Source: Pseudomonadota bacterium
GTDB lineage: Bacteria > Pseudomonadota > Gammaproteobacteria > Burkholderiales > JABEVD01
DNA length: 33,866 nt
NCBI GenBank assembly: GCA_021845885.1
Contig: JAJZVB010000009.1
Location: forward strand, 1-33,866
Direction: 5' to 3'
The notes below the pieces were generated by a model. The model was not told where the DNA came from, did no database searches, and worked only from the letters and a program-made list of their open reading frames with translations. The number at the start of each line of letters is the position of its first letter. The first letter of the stretch is position 1. Both the position numbers and the translations under genes were made by a program. Positions 1-9,444 of this stretch are shown piece by piece.

Positions 1-57
1 GGTATATAGCCGGAAACCTGTCCGTTACGGCGTAATCAATGGCATTATGCGGGACTT

Positions 58-435
58 TCAACGCCCGAAACCGTTGTAGTAGGTTGTCGGTCCGTAGATG
101 ATCTGCGGGGACGGGTAAACAGGCTGGGGCTGCACATAGGCGGGCGCAGGTTGATATGCCCGACCGGCATAGTTGGGCGAAGGGACGGGTTGCACATAAG
201 CCGGCCCGGGCATCACCCCACCGCGCCAGCCATCCCCACCGCGCCAGCCATCCCCACCGCGCCAGCCATCCCCACCGCGCCAGCCATCCCCGCCGCGCCA
301 GCCGTCCCCGCCGCGCCAGCCGTCCCCACCGCGCCAGCCATCCCCACCGCGCCAGCCATCCCCGCCCCAGCCGTCGGCGCGGGCAAGACTGGGCATCAAA
401 GACATGAGCATCATTGCAATCAGAAGCTTGTTCAT
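58..435 (-). CDS. Small secreted/envelope low-complexity protein with 8 tandem GDGWRG repeats and a Pro/Tyr-rich C-terminal tail
   Basis: ORF 58..477(-). The likely start is the internal Met at 435 (MNKLLIAMMLMSLMPSLARADGWG), a signal-peptide-like N-terminus preceded by a GGGAG Shine-Dalgarno-like sequence. Repeat body is (GDGWRG)x8. Confidence 0.7.
   Translation of the reverse strand: MNKLLIAMMLMSLMPSLARADGWGGDGWRGGDGWRGGDGWRGGDGWRGGDGWRGGDGWRGGDGWRGGDGWRGGVMPGPAYVQPVPSPNYAGRAYQPAPAYVQPQPVYPSPQIIYGPTTYYNGFGR
221..364. repeat. 18-bp tandem repeat, 8 contiguous units (consensus ccgcgccagccatcccca on + strand)
   Basis: Read directly: units start at 221, 239, 257, 275, 293, 311, 329 and 347. 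Units differ only at two positions (a/g), and both changes are synonymous in the minus-strand ORF. Confidence 0.95.
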
Positions 436-493
436 CTTTTTCTCCCGTCTAAGCGATGTCATCTGGTTCAAAACCATTGCATCATAATCTCCG

Positions 494-970
494 TCAATAA
501 TGGGCCGTCACGCCTACGGTGACGGTATTGCCAGGCTGCTGCGGCATGGTGGTGACCCCTTCATGGCCGCCATACAGGTAATGCACCTCGTACCCGGTCA
601 CCACCTGTTTCGATATGTCCTTGCATTGTTGCACCGTCCCGCCTGCGCTGCCGCCGCTGCCGTCATTCTGTATACGGTCGCCGGTGATGGCGCCTGCAAT
701 GGCGCCGACGGCTCCGGCTGCCACCCTGCCGCTGCCCTGCCCGACCTGGGAGCCGAGCAGGGCACCGGCTATGCCGCCCAATATGCTGCCGCCCATCGAA
801 CGTCCTCCCGAAGCCTGGGGTTGAGCCGGGACGTTGTAGCATTCCTGCCCGGTCACGGTCTGATAGATCGGTCTGGACGAAACGACCTTCGCCGTATCCG
901 TGAAGTCTTCGGCACAGGCCTCCATGGAAGCGAAGGCAATTATTGCAGTGGCGATGATTTTATTATGCAT
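494..970 (-). CDS. Glycine-zipper 2TM-domain envelope protein
   Basis: Signal-peptide-like MHNKIIATAIIAFASMEACA, then GGSILGGIAGALLGSQVGQGSGRVAAGAVGAIAGAITGD, a glycine-zipper pattern. Start chosen at MHNKI (970) rather than the ORF start at 991. Confidence 0.75.
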   Translation of the reverse strand: MHNKIIATAIIAFASMEACAEDFTDTAKVVSSRPIYQTVTGQECYNVPAQPQASGGRSMGGSILGGIAGALLGSQVGQGSGRVAAGAVGAIAGAITGDRIQNDGSGGSAGGTVQQCKDISKQVVTGYEVHYLYGGHEGVTTMPQQPGNTVTVGVTAHY

Positions 971-1042
971 GGCATTTCCTTGTAGCGGCATTGATAGGGT
1001 CCGTATTAAAGACCAGCCCTTTCGGAAATAGTTTCCCCTGCC

Positions 1043-2002
1043 TCAAAGACCCTGCTGCAGGCGGTCCGCAAACAATTTTTCCAGCTTGACCTGATCGACA
1101 GTGAACCCTCGAATGCCTTCAGCCAGCTTTTCAGTGGCCATGGCATCCTCGTTCATTTCCCAGCGGAATTCGGCTTCCGTCATCGAGGCAGGACGGGGCT
1201 TCGTTTCATTCGCGTAATGGAGACTGCGCTCCAGCACGCCGCGGGTATTCTGCAGTTCCTCCAGGAAATCCGGCCCTATGGTGAGCCTGTCGCAGCCTGC
1301 CAGAGCAATGATTTCTCCGCTGTTCCTGAAGGATGCGCCCATCACTGTAGTGGGATAGCCATGCATCTTGTAATGATGGTAAATCTTCCTGACGGAAAGC
1401 ACCCCGGGGTCCTCCTCGGGAGCAAAAACTTCGCCCCTGGCCCTGTGCCAGTCCATGATGCGCCCGACGAAGGGAGAAACCAGCGTGACCCCAGCCTCCG
1501 CTGCAGCGCGGGCCTGTGCAAAGCCGAACATCAACGTCAGGTTGCAATGGATGCCTTCGTGCTCGAGAATCTCGGCTGCCCTGATGCCTTCCCAGGTCGA
1601 GGCGATCTTGATCAGCACGCGTTCGTTGCCTATGCCGGCTTCGTTGTAAAGACCCATCAGCTTTCTGGCCTTGGCCAGCGTGGCTTGCGTATCGAAGGAA
1701 AGACGGGCATCCACTTCGGTGGAGATGCGTCCCGGAACGATTTTCAATACCTCAAGCCCCACGTCCACAGCCAGCTTGTCGCATGCGTCATGTACCTGCT
1801 GCTGCCTGTCTTTGCTTTGCTTGCCGGCCCATTTGACGGAATCATCGATCAGCGGGACGTATTCAGGCAAAGCGACGGCCTTGAGCAACAAGGAAGGATT
1901 GGTCGTGGCATCTTCTGGACAATGACGCCGGATGGCTTCGATGTCGCCGGTATCCGCGACGATCGCGGTCATGGATTTCAGCTGTTCAAGCAGCGTGCTC
2001 AT
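1043..2002 (-). CDS. tal: Transaldolase
   Basis: [42 protein letters not shown]; Schiff-base Lys region [12 protein letters not shown]; 319 aa, typical TalB-type length. Confidence 0.95.
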   Translation of the reverse strand: MSTLLEQLKSMTAIVADTGDIEAIRRHCPEDATTNPSLLLKAVALPEYVPLIDDSVKWAGKQSKDRQQQVHDACDKLAVDVGLEVLKIVPGRISTEVDARLSFDTQATLAKARKLMGLYNEAGIGNERVLIKIASTWEGIRAAEILEHEGIHCNLTLMFGFAQARAAAEAGVTLVSPFVGRIMDWHRARGEVFAPEEDPGVLSVRKIYHHYKMHGYPTTVMGASFRNSGEIIALAGCDRLTIGPDFLEELQNTRGVLERSLHYANETKPRPASMTEAEFRWEMNEDAMATEKLAEGIRGFTVDQVKLEKLFADRLQQGL

Positions 2003-2184
2003 TGTTATTGCCCTCCTGCTGTTTGAGAAGAGGATTCATTCTATCCCAATAGGATGACGCAAACTGGGAAGTGAAATGTTTTTAATAATCCCGCATTCGC
2101 CTTCCCAACCGACTAGAATTCAGCCGGAGTGGCCGTTCGTATTGCTATAGACCCGAGCGGCATCCATCAAAGCGAGGAGATTTC

Positions 2185-3054
2185 ATGATGATTCACCCAG
2201 GATCAGCACTACGCAGGGAAATTCGCGACGGCCAATTCATTGCGCCTTTCATCGGCATTTTCGATGCCTTTTCCGCAACCATCGCATCGAAGCATTCGCC
2301 CAACCTGTTCTACAGCGGCTTCGGCTTTGCAGCGAGCCAGTACGGACTGCCGGACATCGGCTACATCGCATGGAGCGACATGGTGCAGGCGGCATGGCGC
2401 ATACGCCAGATCCTTCCCCGGCACAAGCTGTTGGTGGATGTGGACGACGGCTACGTGGATGCATCGGTCGCATGCCATGTCAGCACCCAGCTCGAGCGCA
2501 TGGGCGTGGCCATGATCATGCTCGAAGACCAGAAGCGTCCGCGCCGATGCGGCCATTTCGAAGGCAAGATGTTGCTTCCGATCGACGAATACATGGAAAA
2601 GCTCGAGATGGTTCTTTCGCAGCGAACCGACCTGTGCGTTCTGGCGCGCACCGATGCTTCGGGGGACGAAATTTACCGGCGCATAGAGCGTATTTCAGGA
2701 ACCGACGTCGATGTGATCATGGTCGACGGCGTGCGCTCCATCGAGACCTTGCGAGAGGTGCGCAAAATCACGGACAAGCCCATGCTGTTCAATCAGATCG
2801 CGGGAGGAAAGAGTCCGCGCGTCACCCTTTCCGAGCTGCGCGAAGCCGGCGCCAATCTGACCCTTTATTCCACCCCCTGCCTGTTCGCAGCCCAGGCTGC
2901 GATCAATGACTCGCTGACCGCCATTTTCTCCGATGACGGGAGGCTGCCCGATGCGACCCGCACGGTGGGGGTTGCCGAATGCAGCGCCCTGCTTCAGGAG
3001 AACATGGCCCATCATATGCCAGAATTCGGATCGTCCTGGCTCCTGCAGGCCTGA
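2185..3054 (+). CDS. Isocitrate lyase/PEP mutase superfamily protein, lyase-like
   Basis: DVDDGY metal-binding region and LEDQKRPRRCGHFEGK, matching the K-(K/R)-CGH catalytic loop of C-C lyases in this superfamily. Confidence 0.8.
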   Translation: MMIHPGSALRREIRDGQFIAPFIGIFDAFSATIASKHSPNLFYSGFGFAASQYGLPDIGYIAWSDMVQAAWRIRQILPRHKLLVDVDDGYVDASVACHVSTQLERMGVAMIMLEDQKRPRRCGHFEGKMLLPIDEYMEKLEMVLSQRTDLCVLARTDASGDEIYRRIERISGTDVDVIMVDGVRSIETLREVRKITDKPMLFNQIAGGKSPRVTLSELREAGANLTLYSTPCLFAAQAAINDSLTAIFSDDGRLPDATRTVGVAECSALLQENMAHHMPEFGSSWLLQA

Positions 3055-3055
3055 C

Positions 3056-3865
3056 ATGCTACAGGCCCTTCCCATCTATGTCGCGACCGGCTGTGCAGCC
3101 GGCTACCTCGCAGGATTGTTCGGCGTCGGCGGCGGAATCATCATCGTGCCCGTACTGGTGATCCTGTTCAAGGCCGCCGGAATTTCCCCGGAGATACTCA
3201 TGCCTTTGGCCATCGGCACGTCCATGGCTGTCGTATCCGTCACCTCCCTGATGGGCGCGCGCGCCCATTACGCCAATGGCAACGTGGACTGGGGCAATGC
3301 GAGAAGGCTTCTGCCTGGGGTTCTGATCGGCGTCGTGGCAGGCGCCCTCACGGGCTCCTATGTTTCCCACGGCATCCTGGCAGGGTGCGTCATCGCTTTC
3401 GAAATGGGCGTGGCCCTGATGTTCCTGGCCCAGGTCATGCGCAGCCAAGAAGAAGGCGCCTTCCGGGAAAAGCCGCTTCCCCATGCCAGGATGCACTTCA
3501 TTTCCGCTTTCCTCGGGCTGGTATCGAGCGTGGTCGGGATTGCTGGCGGCACGCTGTTCGTGCCTTTCCTGAATTTCTGCGGCGTCGGCCTGCGCAAGGC
3601 CATAGGAACCGCAACGGCGCTGGGCGCGCCCCTGAGCCTGGTGGCCGCTTTCATATACCTGCTGACCGGTTCGATGGGCCACAAGCCTTTGCCGCCCTAC
3701 TCCCTCGGATTCATTTACTTCCCGGCGTTCCTGGGCTGCGTCATCGGCGGAATCTGGACCACGAAGCATGGCGCAAGGCTGGGGCTGAAAATGAACCTGC
3801 GCCTGCTGAAACTGGCTTTTGCCCTGATCCTGCTGGGCGCTGCAGGAAAGATGCTTTTCATTTAG
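3056..3865 (+). CDS. TauE/SafE family membrane permease (TSUP)
   Basis: ATG at 3056, one base after the upstream TGA. Hydrophobic multi-TM protein with AGYLAGLFGVGGGIIIVPVL and GLVSSVVGIAGGTLFVPFL repeats characteristic of TSUP. Confidence 0.88.
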   Translation: MLQALPIYVATGCAAGYLAGLFGVGGGIIIVPVLVILFKAAGISPEILMPLAIGTSMAVVSVTSLMGARAHYANGNVDWGNARRLLPGVLIGVVAGALTGSYVSHGILAGCVIAFEMGVALMFLAQVMRSQEEGAFREKPLPHARMHFISAFLGLVSSVVGIAGGTLFVPFLNFCGVGLRKAIGTATALGAPLSLVAAFIYLLTGSMGHKPLPPYSLGFIYFPAFLGCVIGGIWTTKHGARLGLKMNLRLLKLAFALILLGAAGKMLFI

Positions 3866-3870
3866 GGAAC

Positions 3871-5691
3871 CTAGCAGACCAGCCCGTCCTCGGCCACTTC
3901 GTCCGAAGACAGGTGAGGATGCCGGGTATAGCGCTGGTTGATGAAAAGCGAGTTGCCCGGCATCAGCTTGGCCTGCTTTTTCGCGCCTGAAGCCAGCCTG
4001 GAAACCTCCATATAGGAAGTGAACAATCCGGGCGGAATGATCACTGCGCCGATGGAAAGCGACGTCAGCGGATGGAACTCCTTCTCGAAACGCCTGTTCT
4101 CCGTGCAATAGCCGCCCCGCTCGAGGTCCTCCGGGCTGAAGAAGTTGCGTATCGATTCCCCGAACTCGGCGAGAGCCATTTCGCACCGCTCCTTCCAGTT
4201 GTGGCTGCGGAAAAGGATGATGAAATCGTCACCTCCGATATGCCCGAGGAAATCGAGGTCATGGTCGCAACTCCGGGAAAGCACGTTCGCGGCCAGCTGG
4301 ATGACCGCATCCCCTGCGCTGAAGCCGTAAATGTCGTTGAAAGGCTTGAAGTGATCCAGATCGCAATAGCAGGCGTAGAAGGGAATCTTGGCCCTCAGCA
4401 GGCTGTCCATATGCTCGTGTATGGGGACATTTCCCGGCAATTGGGTGAGGGGATTGGCATATTTCGCTGCCTGAAGCTGCATTTCCGTGATCACCCTCAC
4501 CAGATCCTGACCGTAGGCGATGCCCGAATAGCGCCCGTTGTCGAGCACAATGAATCCCTGCATGAGATGCCTTCTGTCCGCCGTCACCAGCAGTTTGCTG
4601 ACCTCCTGAACGGTGGCGGCCTTGTCGACCATGAGCGGTTTGGCATCCATGAATTGCGTGCAGGGATTCTTTCCGAAGAGTTCGTGCCTGTAGCGCCTGG
4701 CGAAATTGTTGATCAGTTCGGGACGGGTGATGAGGCCGATCGGGATTCCATCTTCCTTCACCACGGCCACCGTCTCAAGCTGAGGCCTGTCCTCGAAAAT
4801 TTTCAGCACCTCCAGATTGGTTTGGCCGGAACGCACGGGAGGATCCGCCTGAACGATGCCTCTTGCCGTGATGGAGTCGCGTGCCCAACTGTCCCTGCGC
4901 GAAACTTCCAAAGAAAAGCTCTTGATCGTTCTCACCACCTCCATCGCGACGATTATTCCCGGAAAGGGATGGGGACGGGCGACATAATAGCCCTGGCCAT
5001 AGTCCACCCCCATGCTTTTCACCACCATGAGTTCTGAATGGGTTTCTATGCCTTCCGCAATGACACGGGTTCCCGCCTGTCTCGCGATTTCCTGTATGGA
5101 CTTGACGAATTGGACCTTGAGCGGATCCTGGTCGATGTTCTGGATGAAATGGCGGTCTATCTTGACGAAGGCCGGGCGCAATTCGGACCATAGGCGGAAA
5201 TTGGAAAACCCCTCCCCGAGATCGTCGATGGCCACGGAAAACCCGGCGTCGCAATAATCCGCCAGGACCTCCTTCAGCCTGCCCGGCCCCAAATCGCAGC
5301 AGGGGCCGTTCTCGATCAATTCGATGACGACATTGCGGGGATCGATGCTCCCCTGGAAAAGCGAATATCCGGCTTCCTTTTTCGTCTGGATCAGGGCTTC
5401 CGGGCTGACATTGAGGAACAGTTTTCCCGGCAGCTTGAGGCGCATGAATTCCTCAATCAGAATCTTGTGACAGAGGCTTTCGATTTCGTAAAGTAGGTCG
5501 CATTCGCGCGCCGCCTTGAAAAGGCATGAGGGGGAATGGAGCGGGCTGTCGGAAGGGCCGCGCACCAGCCCTTCGTAGCCGAAAATGCCCGCGCTGTCGA
5601 GATCGATGATGGGCTGAAAAAGCGCAGTGAGGTTTTCGGCCTGGACTATCCTTTGCAGAGAATCATGCTCGTCGGATTCGAAAACCCACAT
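3871..5691 (-). CDS. EAL - CBS pair - GGDEF domain protein (cyclic-di-GMP signalling)
   Basis: ORF 3871..5754(-); start at 5691 (MWVFESDEHD) favoured by an upstream AAGGGGG. EAL-type motifs: YEGLVRGP, FLNVSPEAL, VIELIENGP, IDDLGEGFSNF, FVKIDRHFI, AEGIETHSE. A CBS-like middle region follows, then HIGGDDFIILF near the C-terminus. Confidence 0.88.
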   Translation of the reverse strand: MWVFESDEHDSLQRIVQAENLTALFQPIIDLDSAGIFGYEGLVRGPSDSPLHSPSCLFKAARECDLLYEIESLCHKILIEEFMRLKLPGKLFLNVSPEALIQTKKEAGYSLFQGSIDPRNVVIELIENGPCCDLGPGRLKEVLADYCDAGFSVAIDDLGEGFSNFRLWSELRPAFVKIDRHFIQNIDQDPLKVQFVKSIQEIARQAGTRVIAEGIETHSELMVVKSMGVDYGQGYYVARPHPFPGIIVAMEVVRTIKSFSLEVSRRDSWARDSITARGIVQADPPVRSGQTNLEVLKIFEDRPQLETVAVVKEDGIPIGLITRPELINNFARRYRHELFGKNPCTQFMDAKPLMVDKAATVQEVSKLLVTADRRHLMQGFIVLDNGRYSGIAYGQDLVRVITEMQLQAAKYANPLTQLPGNVPIHEHMDSLLRAKIPFYACYCDLDHFKPFNDIYGFSAGDAVIQLAANVLSRSCDHDLDFLGHIGGDDFIILFRSHNWKERCEMALAEFGESIRNFFSPEDLERGGYCTENRRFEKEFHPLTSLSIGAVIIPPGLFTSYMEVSRLASGAKKQAKLMPGNSLFINQRYTRHPHLSSDEVAEDGLVC

Positions 5692-5776
5692 GCTGGAAGC
5701 CCCCTTGCAGATGATTTCCAACAATACGCGAGCATGATGACGCAAAAATGACATGCCGCTTTCAAATTCATGAAGC

Positions 5777-7948
5777 TCATTCCTGCCTGGAAAGCACGAT
5801 CCCGGCCAATGGGGGCAGCGTCAGGGCGAGCGAATAAGGCCTTCCCATCCAGGGGGTCGCCTCGGCTTCCAGGGGATCCACGCCGTTGCCGACATTGCTT
5901 CCTCCGTAATAGGAGGAATCCGTGTTCAGCACCTCGATATAGCGACCTCCGAGAGGCAGGCTGATGCGGTAGCCCTGACGGGGGACGGGAGTCAGGTTGA
6001 GCACCACGACCATCAGCTCCCCGCTCTTGCCCTTGCGGAGATAGGAAAGCACGGACTGCTCTGAATCGTTGCAGTCTATCCATTCGAATCCCTCCCAGCT
6101 GAATTCCTGCTGGAAAAGCGCAGGCGAACCCGTATAAAGCCGGTTGAGGTCCTTCACCAGGCGCTGCATGCCCTGATGCAGGGCATAGTCGAGCACGTAC
6201 CAGTCGAGCACCCCGGCGCTGTTCCATTCCCTGCCCTGGCCGAATTCCGTGCCCATGAAAAGCAGCTTCTTGCCCGGATGCGTGAACTGGTAGGCGTAAA
6301 GGGCGCGCAGGTTCGCGTGCTGCCGCCACTCGTCACCGGGCATCTTGTTCAGCATGGAGCCCTTTCCGTGCACCACCTCGTCATGGGAAAAAGGCAGCAT
6401 GAAATTTTCCGTGAAGCAGTAGAGCATGCTGAAGGTCAGCATGTCGTGATGGTATTTGCGGTGGACCGGATCGTTCGACATGTAGCGCAAGGTATCGTTC
6501 ATCCAGCCCATGTTCCACTTCAGATCGAAACCGAGGCCGCCTGTATAGGTGGGGCGGCTGACCTGGGGCCAGGACGTGGATTCCTCGGCGATCATCAATA
6601 TGCCGGGGCACTGGTCGTGCATCGCCACGTTGAGTTCGCGCAGGAATTCGATGGCCACCAGATTCTCCCGTCCCCCATATTCGTTGGGGATCCATTCCCC
6701 TTCCTTTCTCGAATAATCGAGATAGAGCATCGATGCGACGGCATCCACGCGCAAGCCGTCGATATGCATTTCCTCCAGCCAGAATACGGCGCTCGAAAGC
6801 AGGAAGCTTTTCACCTCGTTGCGCCCGAAATTGAAGATCAGGGTCGCCCAGTCCATGTGCTCCCCGAGGCGCGGGTCGGCGTGTTCGTAAAGCGGCGTGC
6901 CGTCGAACCGGGCGAGCCCGTGCGCATCCTTGGGAAAATGGGCGGGAACCCAGTCGAGCAGAACGCCCACGCCGTTTCTGTGGCAATGGTCGACGAAATA
7001 GCGGAAATCGTCAGGCTCGCCGAAACGGCTGGTCGGCGCAAAATAGCCGGTGGTCTGGTAGCCCCAGGAAAGGTCGTAGGGATGCTCCGTGATCGGAAGC
7101 AGCTCGATATGCGTGAACCCCATGGTTTTCACGTAATCCACGAGGCGGTGGGCCGCCTCGCGGTAATCGAGGAATTCGCCTTCCTGGTCCCGCTGCCAGG
7201 AACCCAGGTGCACTTCGTAAACGGACATCGGACTGTGCTGCCAATCGTGATGGCGGCGCATTTCCATCCATTCCCCGTCGCCCCAGACATAATGGCTGCG
7301 CGCGGCAATGATGGAAGCCGTGCGTGGCCTGAGCTCGTACCGGCGTGCATAGGGATCCGCCTTCAGCAGGATTTGCCCGCTGTGCCGGTTGCGGATCTCG
7401 TACTTGTAGACATGTCCCGGGCCGAGATCGGGAATGAAGAGCTCCCATATCCCGCTCCCGCCCCGCACGCGCATGGGATGGCGTCTTCCGTCCCATCCGT
7501 TGAAATCGCCGACCACGCTGACCCGCTCGGCATTCGGCGCCCAGACCGCGAACAGGATACCCGCCACGCCTTCGGCCTCGTGCTCGCGCGCCCCTAAAAC
7601 ATTGCAGGCATGCCTGTGCCTCCCTTCCCCGAAAAGATGCAGGTCGAGGTCGCCCAGTTGCGGCGGGAAAGTGTAGGGATCGCGAGCGATATGCTCGCGA
7701 TGGAATTGATCCCGCCAGATCAGGCTGTAGTGCAGGGGGATGGACGCCCCTCTCCACTCGAAATGATCCGAGCCTGAAAGGCGGTTCATGGGCAAATTGC
7801 CCTCGGCGATGCGTACTTCCTCCGCATTGGGGATATAGGCGCGCACGATGACGCCCTCCCCTTCGGCATGGCTTCCCAGCACTGAAAAAGGATCGTGATG
7901 GCGCGCTTCACTGATGCGCAAAAGCTCGGCTTCGAGGTGATTGTTCAT
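5777..7948 (-). CDS. glgB: 1,4-alpha-glucan branching enzyme
   Basis: [107 protein letters not shown] at 7948 preferred over the upstream TTG (7963). Confidence 0.96.
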   Translation of the reverse strand: MNNHLEAELLRISEARHHDPFSVLGSHAEGEGVIVRAYIPNAEEVRIAEGNLPMNRLSGSDHFEWRGASIPLHYSLIWRDQFHREHIARDPYTFPPQLGDLDLHLFGEGRHRHACNVLGAREHEAEGVAGILFAVWAPNAERVSVVGDFNGWDGRRHPMRVRGGSGIWELFIPDLGPGHVYKYEIRNRHSGQILLKADPYARRYELRPRTASIIAARSHYVWGDGEWMEMRRHHDWQHSPMSVYEVHLGSWQRDQEGEFLDYREAAHRLVDYVKTMGFTHIELLPITEHPYDLSWGYQTTGYFAPTSRFGEPDDFRYFVDHCHRNGVGVLLDWVPAHFPKDAHGLARFDGTPLYEHADPRLGEHMDWATLIFNFGRNEVKSFLLSSAVFWLEEMHIDGLRVDAVASMLYLDYSRKEGEWIPNEYGGRENLVAIEFLRELNVAMHDQCPGILMIAEESTSWPQVSRPTYTGGLGFDLKWNMGWMNDTLRYMSNDPVHRKYHHDMLTFSMLYCFTENFMLPFSHDEVVHGKGSMLNKMPGDEWRQHANLRALYAYQFTHPGKKLLFMGTEFGQGREWNSAGVLDWYVLDYALHQGMQRLVKDLNRLYTGSPALFQQEFSWEGFEWIDCNDSEQSVLSYLRKGKSGELMVVVLNLTPVPRQGYRISLPLGGRYIEVLNTDSSYYGGSNVGNGVDPLEAEATPWMGRPYSLALTLPPLAGIVLSRQE

Positions 7949-7959
7949 TTTTTTTCCTG

Positions 7960-9423
7960 TCAATATTCATGGGCGAGGATGGCTTCAACGCGCCTGCACA
8001 GTTCCCTGCCGTAATCGGTCCATATGCCTTCCCCCCAGTAGCGGTAGCAGCTCGTTTCGGCTGAAAGGAGATGGAAAAGGGCATTGCGGTAACGCGGCTC
8101 GCGGGTCGGCATGTTGCGCTCGATCACCTTTTCGAAGAAATGCGAGCTCGCCGCTTCCATCGGCTTCAGCACGCTCTCATAACCCCTGACCCAGGAAAGG
8201 TTGCTGGTCCAGCTTCCCCCTTCCATGTGGAAGCGGTGATTCTCGCGCCGGATTTCATCGGTGACCCGGGCGAGCTTTTCCGGGCCCTCGCCGGGCTTCA
8301 TGCGCTCCCAGATCATCCTGTGGAAAATCGGCTGGATCGCCGGAAAATCTTCCTCGGTGAGGCCGAGCGCGAAAAGGTGTTCGAGGTATTCCGTGGCATT
8401 CATGGCGGGCGTTTCCGTATGGCTCGACTCCCGCATCACGTCCATGTACTTCGGGGGAAATTCGTTCATCATCACGCCGCCGTTCTCGCCGTCGGCGATC
8501 TGCGTCACCAAAGGCGGCACCTCCCTTCCGGCAAGCGACATCCTGGAGAGGCTGCGCGCCTCGTAATAGGGCTGCATCTGCGCCACGAGCTTGGTGTCCG
8601 AGCCCTGCGTCTTGATGATGGCGATAATGCTCGCGGTCTCCCCTCTTGAATTGGTGCAGACCAGTCGATGCGGCAAATGGGGGCGGCGCGGACTCCAGCC
8701 GTCTTCGACCTGTTCGACCGTGTGCTCCTGGACAAGCACCCACTGATAGCCGCAATCCCTGAGGGTTTTGACGAATTCGTAGGCGACGTCCGGATGATTC
8801 GGCAGGGCCATTTCGGATGGCGAGAACCCCCTCACCCGCCCCAATGCCTCGAAACCGAAAATGGAAGCGAAATGATGCTGCCACGCCCTGACGTGCAGCC
8901 GGTAATCCTGCACCGGAGTGGATGGCGCAACCGCATGGCCCCAGGGCATTCCCAGCCATTCGACGCAGCGCCGGATATCTTGATTGCAGGTGATCGTTTT
9001 CAGCGCGTCGAGCACGTCGTGGGCGCCCATCTTACGCAATCCGTGGAAAAGCGTGCCCGAGTATTCCAGCATGATGCGCGGCTCCTTCCCTTCGGAAGCG
9101 AGCTGCGGAATGAATTCCCCCATGCGCTTGTAGCACCAGAGAAAGACCGGGGCATTGTGGTTGTCCCCTATGCCCGGGTTTTCCATCATGTGCTGCAGAT
9201 TGCCTATCACCTCTGCGGTGCGGAGATCGCCCCCTCCCGCCGGGATAAGGGGCTGATGCATGTGCAGCGCATTGGCATGGGCGCTCTTGATGCGCCCGAA
9301 ATCCATCCTGCTTTGCTCGAGAAAAACCGGTTTTTCCAGGCCTTCTGCGACGGCCCGTTCTATCTCGCCCTCCGAGCCGCAGAGGTTGGGAAGCCCATCG
9401 ACATATTCGGGCAACGGAATCAT
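7960..9423 (-). CDS. Glycoside hydrolase family 57 protein (first of two in the cluster)
   Basis: [12 protein letters not shown] (HQP motif), [14 protein letters not shown] (Glu nucleophile region), [16 protein letters not shown] (DGxNGG region). GGAGGG Shine-Dalgarno before ATG at 9423. Confidence 0.82.
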   Translation of the reverse strand: MIPLPEYVDGLPNLCGSEGEIERAVAEGLEKPVFLEQSRMDFGRIKSAHANALHMHQPLIPAGGGDLRTAEVIGNLQHMMENPGIGDNHNAPVFLWCYKRMGEFIPQLASEGKEPRIMLEYSGTLFHGLRKMGAHDVLDALKTITCNQDIRRCVEWLGMPWGHAVAPSTPVQDYRLHVRAWQHHFASIFGFEALGRVRGFSPSEMALPNHPDVAYEFVKTLRDCGYQWVLVQEHTVEQVEDGWSPRRPHLPHRLVCTNSRGETASIIAIIKTQGSDTKLVAQMQPYYEARSLSRMSLAGREVPPLVTQIADGENGGVMMNEFPPKYMDVMRESSHTETPAMNATEYLEHLFALGLTEEDFPAIQPIFHRMIWERMKPGEGPEKLARVTDEIRRENHRFHMEGGSWTSNLSWVRGYESVLKPMEAASSHFFEKVIERNMPTREPRYRNALFHLLSAETSCYRYWGEGIWTDYGRELCRRVEAILAHEY

Positions 9424-9444
9424 TTCAAACCCTCCTTTCGCCGC

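Noticed and set aside
221-364. Could the 18-bp array be a CRISPR?
   Set aside because: Units are contiguous with no spacers and are in-frame coding repeats.
151-522. Plus-strand ORFs with (PTAPAI)n or (HPHRAS)n repeats (151..522, 156..407)
   Set aside because: Antisense shadow of the 18-bp array in the minus-strand GDGWRG gene, which has the better start, ribosome site and signal peptide.
3059-4186. 375-aa minus-strand ORF
   Set aside because: Low-complexity Gly/Arg/His/Gln-rich antisense frame over the TSUP permease and the GGDEF 3' end; no recognisable domain.
6176-7597. 473-aa plus-strand ORF
   Set aside because: Antisense to glgB, which is unmistakable; the long open frame is a GC-rich codon-bias artefact.
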